From contig OZ035963.1 of assembly GCA_964034945.1 (NCBI GenBank), positions 40,633,090-40,697,089 on the forward strand: a stretch of DNA of 64,000 nt, given 5' to 3'. The notes beneath the pieces are model-generated. The model did not search any database and was not told where the DNA came from. It worked only from the letters and a program-made list of their open reading frames with translations. The stretch's first letter is position 1. Every line of letters starts with the position of its first letter. Origin of the DNA: Chrysopilus asiliformis. Taxonomy: Eukaryota > Arthropoda > Insecta > Diptera > Rhagionidae. This document shows positions 33,658 to 45,464 of the stretch, piece by piece. The position numbers and the translations under genes are program-made.

Positions 33658-33840
33658 TTGACACCATCCCTGAACTATATACAAACATTAATATCTGCTA
33701 TAAATATCTCAATGTTAGATGTAGATATAATTAAAACATTTTTGCGATGTAAAGTGTATTTTAGAATAAGAATTGGAAATCAAAAATTAAGGGAAAAGCG
33801 TTCAAGTTTAAAAAGAAAAATAAGTAAAACTTGCAATTAA
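33658..33840 (+). CDS. basic C-terminal-like frame, possible gene remnant
   Basis: The reading ends INISMLDVDIIKTFLRCKVY, then a basic RSSLKRKISKTCN and TAA. It lies 38 nt after the leucine-zipper frame and may be its continuation after a lost splice or frame. No firm family assignment. Confidence 0.3.
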   Translation: MTPSLNYIQTLISAINISMLDVDIIKTFLRCKVYFRIRIGNQKLREKRSSLKRKISKTCN

Positions 33841-35029
33841 ATTCATTAAATGGTTTTTATTTATTTTTTTTCAATCTACAGCTATAAAATCACCCAGAAC
33901 ACCATTTACACCTTATTTTATTGGTCAAGAAAGTAATTTCAATAGCTTTTCTAATGTAGATGTGTAATTCACGTGACGTCACAATGAAAGAAAGAGAGGG
34001 AATGAAACATGCGCAATATATTACCTTAGTTTGTAAGTACCATGATACATACATAGGCATCAACGATGTATATACAATGTGTAACAAAGAATTCCACAGA
34101 GACGAAAACCCTGTCTCTGACTCCTAATGAATCCCTCTCTCTTAAATTTAGAGAGAGTCGAGCTTGGTCGTGTGGACGGAGAAGGCTGACTGTACCCCGG
34201 GCAGTTCGTTTTCGTCCATCAGGGTGCACAGCCAAGTTCGGGTTATAAATGGAAGTATAATCTCCCATAATACGCTAAGAAATCAAATAGCGCGAAACAC
34301 AGCTAGATTCTCTTTCGCACATTTTGACTCTCTCTTTCGAAATGGATCCCCTAATACCATTACCAACCTTGACGAGTAAATAGGGATGTGTTAGCAACCT
34401 TATTTGAACAAATAGGGTTGACAACTAACCAAATCATGTGTTGATGTTTGAGGTTATGTTGAATAATTCCTGAAGTATTCTTCATTCAAAATGCCAAATG
34501 GAGTGTATAAAACAAACGTGTCTATTTCAAAGGACATGTTTGATTAATTCTAATTAAAAAAATAAAATTGCCCTTCAAACTTATTATTATACTTTTCACA
34601 TCGCGACACATTCAAAAAAATTCGCGCCAAAATACTTCACATAAAACACGAGTTGGCAATCTTTCATTCTCGTGTGAGAAACAAGGCGATCGGTAACAGA
34701 AAGAAAGATCAAGATATCTGTTTGGCATAAATGAAGCTGGCTGCTGCATAAATGACAGTAGGGGACTCTCAACTTTAACTTTGAAGTGAAAAAGTGTAAC
34801 ATTTGCGTTTTGCACTGATTTTTTTCGAATTTTTGAAGACCAAATGTGCATACTAGATTTAGCAACTAAAGACTATCTGTGTAATTTTCATGTAATTTGA
34901 ACATGACTGCAGGTGAATTGACATGAAATTTGTATAACGCAAAATGTTTACGAGTACAATTAGGTTGGCGACTACTGAATCCCCAAGTCAATCCGCAAGC
35001 CATTTTCGGCTTGGATGCTATGTCCATTG
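33841..35029. other. non-coding, dispersed repeat pieces
   Basis: Bases 33960-34055 share words with 15430-15535. Bases 34100-34260 (CTCTCTCTTAAATTTAGAGA) hold a short palindrome. Frames at 34596-35081 have no motif I recognise. This is the left flank into which the LTR element inserted at TATA. Confidence 0.45.
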
Positions 35030-35033
35030 TATA

Positions 35034-35399
35034 AGTTAACAACATAGCTCCCATCAATAATGCTGAAGCAGCATTTTCCACGAATCAACCTCACGATGCA
35101 CCCAAGTGGGTGTCAAATTAAAGTCGTCTGGACATGCGCGATACCTGAAACTTCCGATCACGTTGCACCACAATTCATGGCCCACAAGTAATTGTTTCAT
35201 GTTAGATTAAGTCAGTTCAATGTAAGACATCAAAGAGTAAAGACCATAATTAATTAATTAATAATTCAATCAAGGTGTAAAAATCAAGAATAATAAATAA
35301 TCCAATGTAAAACATAAAGTGTAAAGTTCTCAGAATAATAAATAATAAAAAACAAAAATTGTTTTTTTTTAATATTCAAAGTAAATAAATCTTTTAACT
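35034..35399 (+). repeat. 5' LTR
   Basis: Begins AGTTAACAACATAG and ends CTTTTAACT. It differs from the 3' LTR at about six bases plus small indels in A/T runs near its end, roughly 98 percent identity by eye. The sequence after it (TTTAACTGAGCAGGGACCGG) should include the primer site, but I cannot match it to a tRNA. Confidence 0.92.
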
Positions 35400-35748
35400 T
35401 TTAACTGAGCAGGGACCGGGAGTCAAGTGTTGCAAAATTTTTAGTCTAAAGCTTAATCTAAAGTGATCTAAATACTAAAACAAATCCAAAATGAATTAAA
35501 TACTAAAACAAATCCAAAGTGAATTAAATACTAAAACAAAGCCAAAGTGAATTAAACACTAAAACAAATCCAAAGTGAATCAAATACTAAAATAAACTTT
35601 AGACAGCTAAAAAAAAAGGTGCAACATAATACGTAGTGGTCAATAAGTTCTGACCGTTCTGCTTTCACTTACGTAAAAGAAGTGTTCGATAGTGAATCTC
35701 ACGCAAGGAGTCAGCTAACCACGCTAACATCCAGCGCAGCGAAGCTAA

Positions 35749-37005
35749 AGCTAGCATCAGACGAGCACACAAAACCTTAACACGTGTGATGACTGACGTA
35801 ATTTTGACGTCACAAAATTGTAACACCAGTTTACACCGTCTGATAACTTAAATTGTGACAGAATTTTTGTTTACACACCGTGCGATAACCTGTGTTACGA
35901 CAATTTTTTTGACGTGTGTTAAACGAATTTTGCCTCCGTCTGATAACCCTGTGTAAAACGTGGTATGTGTTTTGACATTTTTCGGTCTGTGTTAAGACTG
36001 TGGGAAAATGTCCCAATGTGTAAACTGGCATGAATTCGTGCCATTTCACACGCACTGTGTTATAGCAAATATCTTAAAAACGGTGCATCTTATCAAAAAA
36101 GTCCAAGAACAAAAGTTATTTAGGATATGATTCTACATAAAACTCCCATACATCAAAATCCGATTCGGAGAATTTTAAAAAAATCTTATTGAAAAGTTTG
36201 ACTTCAAAGTGGAATTTTGATACAACTGTTCATTGTTCAATTAAACTTCAAATAATGCCATATCACCAAAGGGGTTTTCAATTACAGCTTTTGTTATGTT
36301 TCTATCTGCGACTTCACCAATTGTTAGCAAATTATCGAATTGACCGGCCGACATCCGTAAGAAATTCCGATACAATTCGGGTTCTTCAGAGCGCAATTCC
36401 ACCATCAATTTGGCAAAGAAACCCTCCTTCTCGCGACGCGACACCCAATCCTTTGTCCAGCAACTGCGCTTTCGAACCATTGACTCGTCGTCGTCGTCAC
36501 TGCATTCCAAAATATAGGCTGCCAAAACCGCCATATCCATCATCTCCTCATATTTCCTTTTTGACATTTTGATTTAATTTTATTTTTCTTCACAAATTTA
36601 AAATAACGCACAATTTTGACAAGCAATGACCGAGAAAAATACACAAAATGTCAGAGAGCTATCACACCGTCTGATAGCAAATCAGTGTGTCAGACGATTT
36701 CGACTGCTGTCACACGTCTTTCATCATCACACCTTTTGAGGCTTTTCACTCCGTCTGATAACTACTCAATCTGCGTAACACAGTGTGTAATTGTGTGACA
36801 AAATTTCGTGGGAAGACTAGCGACGTTAACACGTTTTGGGACAAAAATCCGATTGTGTGGAAAAAAATTTCACACCGTCTGATAACAACACATTTCAAGT
36901 GTAAGGACGTGTCGTGTCAGATGTGTTTGAAATGTGTTTTGAGTTTTTTTCGTGACGTCAGTCATCACACGTGTTAAGGTTTTGTGTGCTCGTCTGATGC
37001 TAGCT
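35749..37005. mobile_element. PIF/Harbinger element in the LTR leader
   Basis: Termini AGCTAGCATCAGACGAGCAC / GTGCTCGTCTGATGCTAGCT are flanked by TAA (35746-35748 and 37006-37008). Subterminal repeats are CACACCGTCTGATAAC-type words at both ends. It holds the N-terminal part of a Harbinger transposase (36241-36567, minus) joined to the dispersed module of 21341. The LTR leader motif AGCTAACCACGCTAACATCC lies on both sides (35712, 37057). Confidence 0.9.
36241..36567 (-). pseudogene. Harbinger transposase N-terminal fragment
   Basis: The minus frame starts MSKRKYEEMMDMAVLAAYIL, has an acidic CSDDDDES patch and then KRSCWTKDWVSRREKEGFFA and LYRNFLRMSAGQFDNLL. This matches the N-terminal region of PIF/Harbinger (HARBI1-like) transposases, where 'W..PW...R...G.y..L..EL..eD...y..ylRMs...FdeLL' precedes the DDE domain. 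After ~90 residues the frame runs into the dispersed module (NPFGDMALFEV) and stops. The DDE core is missing. Confidence 0.8.
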
Positions 37006-37008
37006 TAA

Positions 37009-37513
37009 GTTAACCACACTCACGCAACTGCTAATAGTGAATCTCACACAAGGAGTTAGCTAACCACGCTAACATCCAGTTCAACGCACTCATCGAGGGG
37101 TACATCACCGTGTATCTCCAGAAAGTGACCGTATCTAGGAAAAGAGGCCCCTCAGTAGACCCAGTTTGGGACAAACAGGAGCAGTAACCAGTCTGCAGCC
37201 GCCTGATCATCATTTTCTTCACTTCGCCCCGACTTTCCCGGGTCCAAAGGAAAAAATATGTTAGACATTTATTACCTATTAATGTAAGTCTATTACTAAG
37301 TTGATTTTACACATTACATTGAACTCCTTTTCTTCCGTTGAAAGAATCGTACAAAAAAAAAATCAGCAATCTTAAATCAAAAATATTATAGACATTGAAT
37401 TCAAATTAAAATAAAGGTAGTAATTTTTAATTACCTTACAATCAATCAATAAAGAAATATAAATAAAACGGGAACTAAGAAATTAAAGTTTAGATTTTTG
37501 AAAAAAAGGAAAA
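37009..37513 (+). other. leader of the LTR element
   Basis: Non-coding sequence between the Harbinger insertion and the gag start. It contains repeats of ATAGTGAATCTCAC and ends AAAAAAAGGAAAAATGG. No gene. Confidence 0.6.
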
Positions 37514-38917
37514 ATGGCAACTAGTAGTAACAACAGTATTCTGAAACCATCAGTATTTGGTACAGCTAACGAACCAAGCGAATCATCCCAAATTCCCATA
37601 CAAAATACAAACAACCCAAACGAATTAATACAAATAATTACTCAAATAGTTACGGACGTATTACAAAGGGACGGTAGACAAGTTATAAATTCTATAATAA
37701 ATTCTAAACCCCCAGTACAAAATGATACTGACCAAATGATCGAAGCATCATACGCTAATGATCTCTCATCAATGGATAAAATTCCAGATGTGGTAAAAAG
37801 CATACGAGAATTTTCTGGGCAAGCCGGAGAATTCAGTTCATGGCGCAAAAGCGTTGAACGGATTCTAAAAATCTACGACACATCCAAAGGATCGCCCAAG
37901 TAGTATGGCATCCTTAGCGTAATTCGGAATAAGATTGTAGGACAGGCCGACGTCGTGCTGGAATCCTACAACACACCTCTTAATTGGGACCGAATTTCGA
38001 AGTGTCTCACACTTCACTACGCTGATAAACGAGACCTAGGAACGCTCGAGTATCAAATTACAACTCTCATTCAAGGGAATCAAACGATTCCTGAATTTTA
38101 TCAAGCTGTTTATCAGCCCTTATCATTGATCCTTAATAAGCTTTCATCGATGGAGATCAGTAATGAAAGCATGAATAACCTAACACAAGCGTATAGAGAT
38201 AAAGCTCTTGATACTTTTGTAAGAGGTCTTAAAGGAGACCTTCCTCGTCTTTTGAGTATAAAAGAACCGATAGATCTCCCTCAGGCACTCCATTTGTGCC
38301 TTAAGTTGCAAAACATAGACTTTCGCGCGCAATACGCGAATCATAGCGCGATAAATCGCAAACTTTCACTACCACCACCCGTTCCACCTAGACGAATCAC
38401 TCCTCATCAAAACCAAACAATACCGACACCAGCTCCTAGACGAAACTTCTATCCAGAACTTTCCTACGAACCACAAAAAATCCAAGTACCTTTTAGACAA
38501 CCACCACAAAGTTTCAATTCCCAATATCGATACCCACAAAGACAATTCACGAACAATTATAGACCTCAACCCCCACCTAGACCAGCACCAAGGCCAGAGC
38601 CCATGGACGTAGATCAATCTATCCACAGCAGGATGGTGAACTACCAGAATAGACCAAAACACCAAGATTTTCAAAGAAAGAGGAACCTTCCCTCAAATTC
38701 CCAACAGATTCATAATCCTAACAAATACCAAAGATTGTTCAACGTTGAACAAAACGACTATACAGAATAATCTGTAGAAGGAATAACGGAATATACCGAT
38801 CAAATGGAGCAGGAAGATAATAACCACGAGCAAACTTTAACTGATTACGTTGACCACCAAATTGATTCCTCATTGGATCCACCAGAATTTCTAGATGATA
38901 TCCATTTTTTAGATTAA
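37514..38917 (+). pseudogene. gag: gag, interrupted by two in-frame stops
   Basis: Starts at ATG 37514 (MATSSNNSILKPSVFG). TAG at 37901-37903 interrupts the frame, which then continues unchanged (YGILSVIRNKIVGQADVVLE). A second stop, TAA at 38768-38770, is again followed by the same frame, which ends at TAA 38915-38917. The order is a Q/N-rich N-terminal part, a capsid-like region (EFSGQAGEFSSWRKSVERIL; RDLGTLEYQITTLIQGNQTI) and a P/R-rich tail (PPPVPPRRITPHQN). No CCHC knuckle, as usual for errantivirus Gag. The uninterrupted length would be about 467 residues. Gag forms the particle core in the family. Confidence 0.85.
38905..38911 (+). promoter_or_regulatory. likely -1 frameshift site, T TTT TTA
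   Basis: In the gag frame the codons are CAT TTT TTA GAT TAA, giving a slippery heptamer T TTT TTA four bases before the gag stop. A shift of -1 enters the pol frame, which is open from here through the protease. This is the classic type of gag-pol shift site. I did not establish a downstream RNA structure. Confidence 0.75.
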
Positions 38918-41900
38918 ATAGTTCCTCATTACCTTACGTCGAGAAAGTAATGAAGAACGGAGAAACACTTAAATTTTTAATCGACACAGGCTCTAACAAA
39001 AATTACATCCAACCCCGACTAATAAGAAATCCACTCCCTAATGAAAAACCATTTTTTGCCAACTCAGTAGGTGACAACATCAAAATCACCCATCACGCGT
39101 TAGTAGATCTCTTCGGCTCAGAAATCAGCAAATTCAAATTCTTTATATTGCCTAGTTTAATTTCCTTTAGTGGTATTATCGAAAACGACACGCTTAAGGA
39201 ATTAAATGCTGTAATTCACACCCAAGACAGCTACATAACCATTAATAGTGGAATTAAAATTCCACTGAAACAACATGCAAGTGAATCGGTGAATTCACTC
39301 AACATTAATACTCGCCATATGACGAAGGAACAATCTGAACGATTGAACCAAATAATAATATGTTGTCCAACTCTTTTCTCTGAACCGGACGAAAAACTCA
39401 CATACACTTCCATAGTCAAAGGCGAAATCCGAACTACCACGGATAGTCCTGTGTATTCGAAATCCTATCCATACCCAATGGCTCTAAAGGAAGTAGTCGA
39501 CATTCAAATAAAACAGATGCTAAACGATGGGATTATTCGACCCTCTAGGTCACCCTATAATTACCCAGTGTGGATCGTCCCAAAAAAATTGGACGCATCT
39601 GGAGAAAAAAAATATAGACTAGTTATCGATTACCGAAAATTAAATTCAGTGACCATTCCGGACAAATATCCAATCCCCGAAGTTCTGGCGAACTTGGGTA
39701 ACAATAAATTGTTCTCTATAGTAGATCTAAAGAGCGGGTTTCACCAAATTCCCCTAAAAGAGGCAGACGTGGAAAAGACTGCTTTCTCGGTGAATAATGG
39801 CAAGTATGAATTCACCCGACTACCCTTCGGTCTAAAAAACGCGAAATCCATTTTCCAAAGGACCTTAGATGATATTCTAAGAGAACACATTGGAAAACGC
39901 TGTTACGTCTATATTGATGACATAGTCATCTTCGGTCGCGACGAAAAAGAACATTTCGAAAACCTAAAATTAGTATTCACAACTCTCGAACGAGCTAATA
40001 TGAAAATTCAGCTCGACAAATGCGATTTCCTACGAAAGAAGATCGAATTCCTAGGATTCATAGTTTCTACACAGGGAATCAAAACCAACCCTAACAAAGT
40101 GGAAGCAATAATCAACCTACCGGTCCCAAAAACATTAAAAGAACTAAGGTCGTTCCTCGGAATGTCAGGTTATTACCGAAGATTCATCAGCGATTACGCC
40201 AAATTAGCAAAACCCCTGACATTCCTCTTAAGAGGGGAAGATGGACGAGTGTCCAAAAATCTTTCCCAAAAAAAAACCGTAATAATCAACGGAAAAGCCC
40301 TAGAAGCTTTTAAAAAAATCAAAAGTGCCCTTATGTCGGAAGACATACTTCTAATCCACCCTGATTTCAACAAGACCTTCGAACTCACAACAGACGCCTC
40401 AGATTATGCCCTAGGTGCAGTACTAGCTCAAGAAAATAAGCCTATAACATTCTTGTCAAGAACATTGTCAAAAACCGAGCAGAACTACGCTACGAACGAG
40501 AAGGAGATGTTGGCCCTAATATGGGCCCTAAACTCCTTACGAAATTATTTATGTGGGTCTATGAAAGTTGTGATCCTAACGGACCACCAGCCACTAACCT
40601 ACGCACTAAGTAGCAAAAACACAAACACAAAAATTAAGCGTTGGAAAGCCATACTCGAAGAGTACAACTATGAGCTACAATATAAACCTGGCAAAACCAA
40701 CGTTGTCGCTGACTCACTTTCCCGACTTCCACGAGAATCCGAGACAAACGCCTTGACCGCGACGCAACATAGCGATGAGAGTTCCTCTCAAAATCTCATT
40801 CCATCCGTAGAAGCCCCACTAAACGTCTTCCGTAACCAACTCTTACTAGAATTAGGAAAGAAAAATTCCTATCAGGTAAAGGCCCCGTTTGACAACTACA
40901 TCAGACACATTTTCATCAAACCACGCTACACGCGTCAAGACATAATTGATATCTTTAAGAGATATCTTAACCCCAACGTCGTCAACGGATTAGCTACACC
41001 CGAAGAAGTAATGGGACTTGTAGAAGAAATATACCCAATTCATTTCAGAAACTATAAAATTCGGTATACTCAAACTCTAGTTCAGGATGTCACAAATGAG
41101 ACAGACCAAGACGAACAAATATTGACGGAACACCGTCGAGCCCACAGGAATGCCGAAGAAAACAGGCTCCAAATATTAGAAAAATTCTACTTTCCTAAAA
41201 TGAGACATGAAATCAAAAGACTCACAAAGAATTGTGCCACATGCAAACAAAATAAGGATGACCGGCACCCAAATAAACCTGTGCTAACTCCCACGCCCAT
41301 TCCAAATTATCCAGGACACACAATCCATTTAGACGTGTTTAGCGCAGAAAGAAATCTGGTCCTAACGGCTATCGATAAATTCACTAAATACGCCAAAACC
41401 TATTTGATCAATTCAAGATCAATCGAGGACATACGAAGACCATTGAGAGTTTCTTTTCTTTTTTTCCATCCCTGAAGTAGTTATCCTAGATAACGAAAAA
41501 TCTTTCAATTCAGCCTCAATAACATCTATGATGGAGGACGAATTACACAAAACAATATTTAAAGTTCCCCCTTACAAAAGTGAAGTCAGCGGACAAATAG
41601 AGAGGTTTCACTCCACCCTAGCAGAGATAATGAGATGCCTTAAAGCAGAAGGAAGAGATCGTCCTTTTGACGAACTTCTGGAAATAGCCACTCACGAGTA
41701 CAACTGCACGATTCACTCCGTCACGGGAAAGAAACCCGTTGAGCTCTTCCTCGGTCGATCCCCTAGAGTCACCCCAGAAAATTTCGAAAGATGTCGTATG
41801 GACAATTTAGAAAGGTTAAAATAAAAACAAGAAAAGGACATTAAATTCCACAACCAGAAACGGAAACCCATAAAGAACTACGCGATAGGCGAAACAATAA

Positions 41901-42018
41901 AAGAGTAGGATCGAAACTCACTGTCCGGTATAATAAAGAAGTAGTTAGGGAAAATAAAAATACCACCGTAATTACCGAGTCAGGAAAAACGATTCACAAG
42001 AGTAATATCCGTAATTAA
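38911..42018 (+). pseudogene. pol: pol: protease, RT, RNase H, integrase; broken in integrase
   Basis: Entered by the -1 shift. Aspartic protease motif LIDTGSNKN. RT motifs: YRLVIDYRKLNSVTIPDKYP, VDLKSGFHQIPL, LPFGLKNAKSIFQR (K where most relatives have P) and the catalytic YIDDIVIF. RNase H: TTDASDYALGAVLAQ and LTDHQPLTYALS. Integrase: H-x3-H ... C-x2-C finger (HRRAH, CATCKQ) and first D (HLDVFSAERN). A one-base slip in the T-rich run near 41450-41467 ends the frame at 41475. The remainder (VPPYKSEVSGQIERFHSTL, with the catalytic E) is in another frame to a stop at 41824. A GPY/F-like tail returns in the original frame and ends at TAA 42016-42018. RT copies the element RNA; integrase would insert the DNA. 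Confidence 0.9.
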
Positions 42019-42030
42019 TTTCCTTTCCAG
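42017..42030 (+). promoter_or_regulatory. probable env splice acceptor
   Basis: AATTTCCTTTCCAG right at the end of pol and at the start of the open env region is a strong acceptor. Errantivirus env is made from a spliced RNA whose donor lies near the start of gag; I did not fix the donor. Confidence 0.65.
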
Positions 42031-43534
42031 AATTACCCTTTGCCTCGCTGAATGCGAAATACTAATCCTCGACTACACAAAATCGCAAGTAGTCACCATA
42101 AGCTTAGGACAGGCAAAAATCCAAACAGGAAATTTCAAAATCATACACGACATCGACCTTGGACAATACGATAGTACAGCGAAAGAACTAGCAAACGCTT
42201 TAGAACACAACATTCCTACTGACAACCCACTTTATCCCTATCTTCACCATGAACTTTTACAGGTACAAGAAATGTTGGAAAACTTAGAACCCAAAATAAC
42301 AAAACGATCCTTAAATTTCCTTCGTTCCGCTTGGAAGTGGATAGCGGGTACACCGGATCACGAAGATTTCCAAACAATTACTGAAAAAATGAACAATGTT
42401 CTAACAAACAATAATAAACAAGTTATCATTAACAAATTACTCGGCGATAGATTGAATAATATAACAAAGGTTACAAATACCTTAGAGAATTTCATTAAAG
42501 TCAACCAAAATTATAGAACAAATCTTATATCAAATTTACAGGTTAAATTAAAAATCATTAAAGAAGAATTAATTAACGTCAATTACGCTATAAATTTTGC
42601 AAGATCCGGAATCGTTAATACAATGATGATTTCCAAAAACGAAATTGATTTAGCCACTAAGATTTTAGATTCAGAAAAGGTTCCATATGCAAGTGCAGAA
42701 GAAGCACTAGAATTCGCTAACGTTAAAATAATCACAAATAAAACGTTATTACTTTATATTATTAATGTTCCTATAACAACAAATGAAAATCTAGATAAAA
42801 TTCTTGTAAAACCAATAAAGAAAAAGAATGTCACTATCGAAATCCAACAAAACATAATTTTGAAAGGAACCAACAAATTATTTGCCGTAATAAAAGAATG
42901 TAAAATTTTCAATAATCTATCAATATGTAATCAAATGAATTTGTTAGACATAAGCAATACTTCCTGTATACCTAATATTCTAAAAAGCCATGGTTCGGTT
43001 TGCAACAAAGTCATCGATCAACAAATACCCACCCTTAGGATCCTACCAGCAATATTACAGCCAACACTAGAAGAAGACCGATTCAAAAAGGTCCTTTCAC
43101 TTAAACTGATGAAAGAACTACATCTCAATAATACAAATCAAATTGAACTTCTGAAGATCGAAAATTCATCAGGGAAATGGATAAATTATGGACTAGCTGC
43201 AATTCTACTAATCCTGCTAACGATCATCGTCATCCTAAAAATGTCGGGCACTAAAAGGACCAAATTCATCATAAACCCGACAACACAACTGAAGGACGAA
43301 ACCCAAGATCAGCAACCAGTCGAAACAAATCCTGCAGTTGCAACAATCCAGATAACACCATCCATACCTGAAAGCTCGGAAAAGGATCAGAATAATATTA
43401 CCAACGAACTAGGACAGATGTGGACATGCGTATTTAAGAGGGGAAGAGTTAACAACATAGTTGCCATCAATAATGCTGAAGCAGCATTTCCCACGAACCA
43501 ACCTCACGATGCACCCAAGTGGGTGTCAAATTAA
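42031..43534 (+). CDS. env: env, envelope-like glycoprotein, open reading
   Basis: Open without a stop from 41972; after the acceptor it starts with a hydrophobic stretch (ITLCLAECEILIL) that fits a signal peptide if joined to an upstream ATG. An internal Met lies at 42272. A basic site (ITKR) followed by a glycine/aromatic stretch (SAWKWIAGTPDHEDF) looks like the cleavage and fusion region of baculovirus-F-like Env proteins of errantiviruses. Several NxT/S sites follow. A transmembrane segment (ILLILLTIIVIL) lies about 110 residues from the end, with a cytoplasmic tail. The last 88 nt lie in the 3' LTR, as usual. About 500 residues. This is the only gene of the element without a visible lesion. 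Confidence 0.8.
43434..43446 (+). promoter_or_regulatory. polypurine tract
   Basis: AAGAGGGGAAG stands directly before the 3' LTR start AGTTAAC, where plus-strand DNA priming occurs in LTR elements. Confidence 0.8.
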
Positions 43535-43815
43535 AGTCGTCTGGACATGCGCGATACCTGAAACTTCCGATCACGTTGCACCACGATTCATGGCTCACAA
43601 GTAATTGTTTCATGTTAGATTAAGTCAGTTCAATGTAAGACATCAAAGAGTAAAGACCATAATTAATTAATTAATAATTCAATCAAGGTGTAAAAATCAA
43701 GAATAATAAATAATCCAATGTAAAACATAAAGTGTAAAGTTCTCAGAATAATAAATAAATAATGAAAAACAAAAATTGTTTTTTTTAATATTCAAAGTAA
43801 ATAAATCTTTTAACT
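43447..43815 (+). repeat. 3' LTR
   Basis: Copy of 35034-35399, followed by TATA at 43816-43819. It includes the end of env. Variation against the 5' LTR is mostly transitions. Confidence 0.92.
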
Positions 43816-43967
43816 TATATAAGTCAGTGGTCATTCCATAAAATGTTAATTGATACAATGGATGGTAGAAAAAGACAAGAGGCTTTTGAACGTTAAAAAT
43901 TTTCCACAATGTAGTCAAGGTAATAATGATGATCAGAATATTTTGAAAGCTAGTTACGTGACAAGCA

Positions 43968-45001
43968 TAGGGATGCAACATCGTTCATAAAACCTCGATA
44001 TATCGAAAATCAATGTTTTTTAAGGCGACATCGATGTCAAAAAACATCGTCTTGAAAACATCGATACCTCGATGTTTTTCCGATGTTTTGAAAAAGTTAA
44101 TAGCCCTATTATGAAAGTCGCGCGACTCGTCGTACTGCGACAAATCTGCCACTGCGAACTGTTTTGGTATTAAAATAAATAAAATCTTTAAGTATCAGCG
44201 ACGACTGGAAAGAATCTTTCTCACGTTTGACAGTTCAACGCGAACCAACGCATATGATCGCGGAGAGTCTAGTCCGCAAACGGCATGCGCACTTACATAA
44301 TACCAAATCACTGCGGAACGGACTTAACGACCGCTGCGGACTGACGAGTCCGCACGACTTACATAATAGGGCTATAAATTTAATAAATAATTTAGCCACC
44401 TGGCGGATGCCCTGCTGTGGGTGGAGTGCGCACAGGTAGAATTAACACGGTTTTTATTCTTCTTATACGCTGACCCACCTAAAACTCGTTAGTTTTCGGT
44501 TTTTTTTTAAATACCGGCATATCTTCATAACGTAGTTCTAGTAAAAGACATAAATGTAGAAATTTTTTTTGTCTCGAAGTTTTGTAATACATAAGACTAC
44601 TGGAAAATGGTTAGTTTCGGAATAAATCGGAAAAAACCGCATAGTTTTTAAAAAGCCGTCGTTTTGGTTAGTTCCGGTTAACGGATTTTCACATCAGGAC
44701 CAAACTTCTCTAAAATTTCATGGCTAGCTCTGGTATTTTTTGCGAAATCTTGTAGAAAGATGAAACCGAAAATTGATACCAAAGAAAATTTAAACAAATA
44801 ATATTAAATCTATCTAAAAACTATCCCTCTAGTCCTAAAACTAGTTTCTCTACTAATTTTATGAAGAGTAATGTTCTAACATCGTGGATAACAACATCGA
44901 TACCTCGATATATCGGCCTGTTCAACATCGAGGTTTAAACTCGATATTTTTCAAGGATACCTCGATGTTTTGCAAACATTGAGGTATCGTTGGCATCCCT
45001 A
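43968..45001. mobile_element. hAT MITE, 1.0 kb, complete copy
   Basis: TAGGGATGC ... GGCATCCCTA is flanked by GACAAGCA (43960-43967) and GGCAAGCA (45002-45009), 7 of 8 matching. It is in reverse relative to the copy at 20034-28535. The ends are full of ATCGATACCTCGATG / TATATCGA words. It contains a Harbinger MITE at 44101-44374 that the other copy lacks. Confidence 0.9.
44101..44374. mobile_element. PIF/Harbinger-type MITE, 274 bp
   Basis: TAGCCCTATTATG / CATAATAGGGCTA are flanked by TAA (44098-44100, 44375-44377). The empty site (GTTAAATTT read in reverse) is in the sister MITE near 28408-28424, proving insertion. Internal GCGGACT / AGTCCGC words. Confidence 0.9.
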
Positions 45002-45464
45002 GGCAAGCATAGAAATTGCTAGAGCAAAAAAATCATTTTGTGAAAGCGAGTTCTTAAAAACTACATGTGTATCCATGTTAAACTGCTTAGGGTCAGAAGG
45101 CATAAAAATCGCTGAAACTTTTAAAAATATTCCGTGGTCTCCCGGAACAGTAACAACCAGAGTTGATATTTGCAGAAAAAACATATTTGCAGAAAAAACT
45201 GAAAGATGCTCTTAATACAGCCCGTTTTTGTTTGAGGAAAGAAATTGAAATATTTTTGACGAACCATGTTCCGAACTCAGAACATTTTGTTGATTGTTTT
45301 GAAAACTCCGAATTTCTTGCCAAATTGGCATTTTTAACAGATACTACTGGTTATCTTAATGAACTGAATTTAAACCTCCAGCAAAAAAATAATAATGGGC
45401 CCAATTCTCTCGACAAAATTTTCATTTTAATTTTGCTTAAAACTCAGTATTTGGATACCTACTA

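Larger units (their letters stand above)
35034..43815 (+). mobile_element. errantivirus-like LTR retrotransposon (gypsy group)
   Basis: Two LTRs of 366 and 369 bp (AGTTAAC ... TTTTAACT) are flanked by a 4-bp TATA duplication (35030-35033, 43816-43819), the target preference known for 17.6/ZAM-type errantiviruses. Between them are gag (no zinc knuckle), pol (PR-RT-RNaseH-IN) and an env that runs into the 3' LTR. The leader is interrupted by a Harbinger element. Gag has two in-frame stops, the integrase part of pol has a frameshift and late stops; env is open. The copy cannot make a full set of proteins. Confidence 0.93.

Noticed and set aside
35400..35430. Primer-binding site of the LTR element
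   Set aside because: The sequence after the 5' LTR does not match a tRNA 3' end that I can recall with confidence, so no call is made.
36616..36977. Frames to the right of the Harbinger transposase start
   Set aside because: They run through subterminal CCGTCTGATAAC repeats, not coding sequence.
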